This document shows positions 6,387-7,633 of a DNA stretch of 7,633 nt, one piece after another. Position 1 is the stretch's first letter; the number at the start of each line of letters is the position of its first letter. The position numbers and the translations under genes were made by a program. The stretch lies in NCBI GenBank assembly GCA_023254815.1, contig JALRKI010000033.1, forward strand, positions 1-7,633. Reading direction: 5' to 3'. This stretch comes from Flavobacteriaceae bacterium (lineage in GTDB: Bacteria; Bacteroidota; Bacteroidia; Flavobacteriales; Flavobacteriaceae). Below the pieces are notes generated by a model, which was given only the letters and a program-made list of their open reading frames with translations, did no database searches and had not been told where the DNA came from.

Positions 6387-6781
6387 TGGAAGTTTTTCCA
6401 GTTCATAAGTCTGATGAGGAATGGGAAAATGAGTTGACTGCCCAACAGTACCATGTCCTCCGCAAAAAAGGCACAGAGCATCCTCATACAGGCGAATTCA
6501 ACTTACATTTTGAAAATGGTATTTATTGCTGTGCTGGTTGCGGTGCTTCACTTTTTGAAAGCAGTACTAAATTTGACGCACACTGCGGATGGCCGAGTTT
6601 TGATGAATCCTTACCAGAAAAAATACTTTACAAAAAAGACCTCTCCTACGGCATGATTCGCACCGAAATTGTTTGTTCTTCTTGTGGCGGGCACCTGGGT
6701 CATCTGTTTGACGATGGTCCAACAGCAACCGGAAAAAGATACTGCGTCAACTCCATTAGTTTAAGTTTCTTGAAGTCTTGA
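6386..6781 (+). CDS. msrB: Peptide-methionine (R)-S-oxide reductase MsrB, cytosolic form
   Basis: This complete 131-residue MsrB has no signal peptide. The start is the ATG at 6386, whose A is the last base of the preceding TAA (TAATG). The frame stays open upstream to an ATG at 6272, but that extension only re-reads the previous msrB out of frame and has no family similarity. Domain features are EEWENELTAQQYHVLRKKGTE (11-31), zinc pair C49/C52 (YCCAGCG), HCGWPSF (66-72) with C67 at the usual resolving position, zinc pair C97/C100 (CSSC), GGHLGHLFDDGP (101-112), and RYCVNS with catalytic C120. It is about 45% identical by eye to the upstream protein, consistent with an old tandem duplication. 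C67 and C120 suggest the usual 2-Cys, thioredoxin-recycled mechanism in the cytosol. The TAATG overlap suggests translational coupling, keeping the two compartments' enzymes in fixed proportion. An extra cysteine, C48, adjoins the first zinc pair. Confidence 0.95.
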   Translation: MEVFPVHKSDEEWENELTAQQYHVLRKKGTEHPHTGEFNLHFENGIYCCAGCGASLFESSTKFDAHCGWPSFDESLPEKILYKKDLSYGMIRTEIVCSSCGGHLGHLFDDGPTATGKRYCVNSISLSFLKS

Positions 6782-6791
6782 GCTTGGTCTT

Positions 6792-6825
6792 CATTTAACT
6801 GAATGAATTTCAATTGTATTAAATG
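6792..6825 (+). repeat. Imperfect AT-rich inverted repeat after msrB
   Basis: CATTTAA (6792-6798) pairs with TTAAATG (6819-6825), and within it TGAA (6800-6803) pairs with TTCA (6809-6812), leaving a bulge on the right arm. It starts 11 bp after the second msrB stop codon and could be a weak terminator separating msrB from lpdA. The stem is almost all A-T and no T-run follows, so the case is weak. Confidence 0.25.
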
Positions 6826-6847
6826 TATCGGTTTCGGTTTCATTTTG

Positions 6848-6855
6848 TAATTTCG
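6848..6855 (+). promoter_or_regulatory. Candidate -7 element for lpdA
   Basis: TAATTTCG matches TAnnTTTG with one mismatch and lies 20 bp before the ATG at 6876, giving a leader of about 14 nt. No TTG occurs at the expected -33 distance; the nearest (6814-6816) is 31 bp upstream. The short direct repeat TCGGTTTCGGTTTC (6829-6842) lies between them. Support is limited. Confidence 0.3.
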
Positions 6856-6875
6856 TGGCTCAAAATCTGAACATC

Positions 6876-7633
6876 ATGAGCACATACGACGTCATTATTT
6901 TAGGAAGTGGACCAGGAGGATATGTTACCGCAATTAGAGCTTCACAACTCGGATTTAAAACAGCAGTTGTCGAAAAGGAAAGCTTAGGAGGGGTTTGTCT
7001 CAACTGGGGTTGTATCCCCACCAAAGCCTTAATTAAATCTGCTCAGGTTTTTGAATATCTCAATCACGCCTCGGACTATGGCCTTAGTGTTTCAGGAGCA
7101 GATAAAGATTTTTCTGCGGTAGTAAAACGGAGTCGCGATGTGGCGTCGGGTATGAGTAAAGGTGTTCAGTTCTTAATGAAGAAAAACAAAATTGACGTCA
7201 TTGAGGGATTTGGAAAACTTAAACCAAACAAACAAGTAGAGGTCGACGGGAAAGTTTTTAGCGCAAAGCATATCATCATAGCAACAGGAGCTCGGTCGCG
7301 TGAACTACCAAATCTTCCTCAAGATGGAAAAAAAATTATTGGTTACCGACAAGCTATGACCCTAGACAGTCAACCAAAGTCAATGATAGTGGTTGGTTCT
7401 GGTGCCATAGGCATTGAATTTGCGTATTTCTACAATGCTATGGGTACTAAGGTTACAGTGGTAGAATACATGCCTAGAATTGTACCTGTTGAAGATGAAG
7501 AGATTTCAAAGCAATTGGAAAAGTCCTTTAAGAAAAACGGAGTCAACATTTTGACCTCCTCAGAAGTAACTTCTGTTGATACATCAGGCAAAGGAGTAAA
7601 GGTTACCGTAAAAACGAAAAACGGAGAAGAAAT
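6876..7633 (+). CDS. lpdA: Dihydrolipoamide dehydrogenase, E3 (C-terminus cut by window edge)
   Basis: The 252 complete codons cover the FAD domain and most of the NAD domain of a flavoprotein disulfide reductase that is usually about 460-470 residues long. FAD binding is shown by YDVIILGSGPGGY (4-16, GxGxxG) and by ATGAR (136-140). The redox-active disulfide is C41/C46 in GGVCLNWGCIPTKAL, the motif that separates lipoamide dehydrogenase from most relatives. The NAD fold is MIVVGSGAIGIEFAYF (170-185), with E197 at the end of the second strand (VTVVEYMPR) indicating NAD rather than NADP. E3 reoxidises dihydrolipoyl groups of the pyruvate, 2-oxoglutarate and branched-chain dehydrogenases and the glycine cleavage system in the cytosol. 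No E1, E2 or lipoyl partner is visible, so its complex cannot be assigned. The start gives the usual MSxYDVI N-terminus. It begins 94 bp after msrB and is probably a separate unit. The His-containing dimer-interface domain lies beyond the window. Confidence 0.95.
   Translation, partial: MSTYDVIILGSGPGGYVTAIRASQLGFKTAVVEKESLGGVCLNWGCIPTKALIKSAQVFEYLNHASDYGLSVSGADKDFSAVVKRSRDVASGMSKGVQFLMKKNKIDVIEGFGKLKPNKQVEVDGKVFSAKHIIIATGARSRELPNLPQDGKKIIGYRQAMTLDSQPKSMIVVGSGAIGIEFAYFYNAMGTKVTVVEYMPRIVPVEDEEISKQLEKSFKKNGVNILTSSEVTSVDTSGKGVKVTVKTKNGEE

Noticed and set aside
6453..6656. Overlapping 67-codon open frame inside the second msrB
   Set aside because: It is an alternate-frame shadow fully inside a convincing MsrB gene.
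1..7633. Mobile elements, CRISPR arrays, tRNA or rRNA genes, riboswitches, phage or defence genes
   Set aside because: I saw no transposase, integrase, long terminal repeats, regularly spaced repeats, tRNA-like cloverleaf or toxin-antitoxin pair on either strand. Conserved chromosomal genes fill nearly the whole window.

Overview
The window reads as chromosomal DNA of a Bacteroidota member, most likely of the Flavobacteriales or a close relative. The evidence is a porQ gene (a type IX secretion component confined to this phylum), several matches to the Bacteroidota promoter element TAnnTTTG, start codons mostly lacking a Shine-Dalgarno sequence, AT-rich spacers, and a Lon protease with the acidic N-terminal extension common in this phylum. 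I do not attempt a species call.

The left three quarters (1-5794) hold four minus-strand genes. In transcription order they are an M48-family zinc metalloprotease lipoprotein (4967-5794), a UMF1/Atg22-type MFS transporter (3545-4885), the ATP-dependent protease Lon (947-3397), and porQ, which runs off the left edge (1-885). The gaps are 81, 147 and 61 bp. Each larger gap has its own candidate control signal: a TACATTTG element before the transporter, and a GACA/TGTC palindrome just before lon. Several transcription units are therefore more likely than one operon, although porQ probably shares the lon transcript.

The right quarter is on the plus strand. Two tandem methionine-(R)-sulfoxide reductases, one a predicted envelope lipoprotein and one cytosolic, are joined by a TAATG stop/start overlap (5913-6781). 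They are followed by the N-terminal half of dihydrolipoamide dehydrogenase (6876 to the right edge). The M48 and msrB genes diverge from a 118 bp spacer with promoter-like elements facing both ways.

The common theme is protein quality control: Lon in the cytosol, an M48 protease in the envelope, methionine-sulfoxide repair in both compartments, and a secretion-system outer-membrane protein. The link is suggestive rather than proven. I find no mobile element, CRISPR array, RNA gene or broken gene. No stretch over 300 bp lacks a gene. The gene content looks ordinary, and I see no convincing novel multi-gene system. The points most worth a second look are the palindrome before lon and the paired, differently located MsrB enzymes with different cysteine sets.
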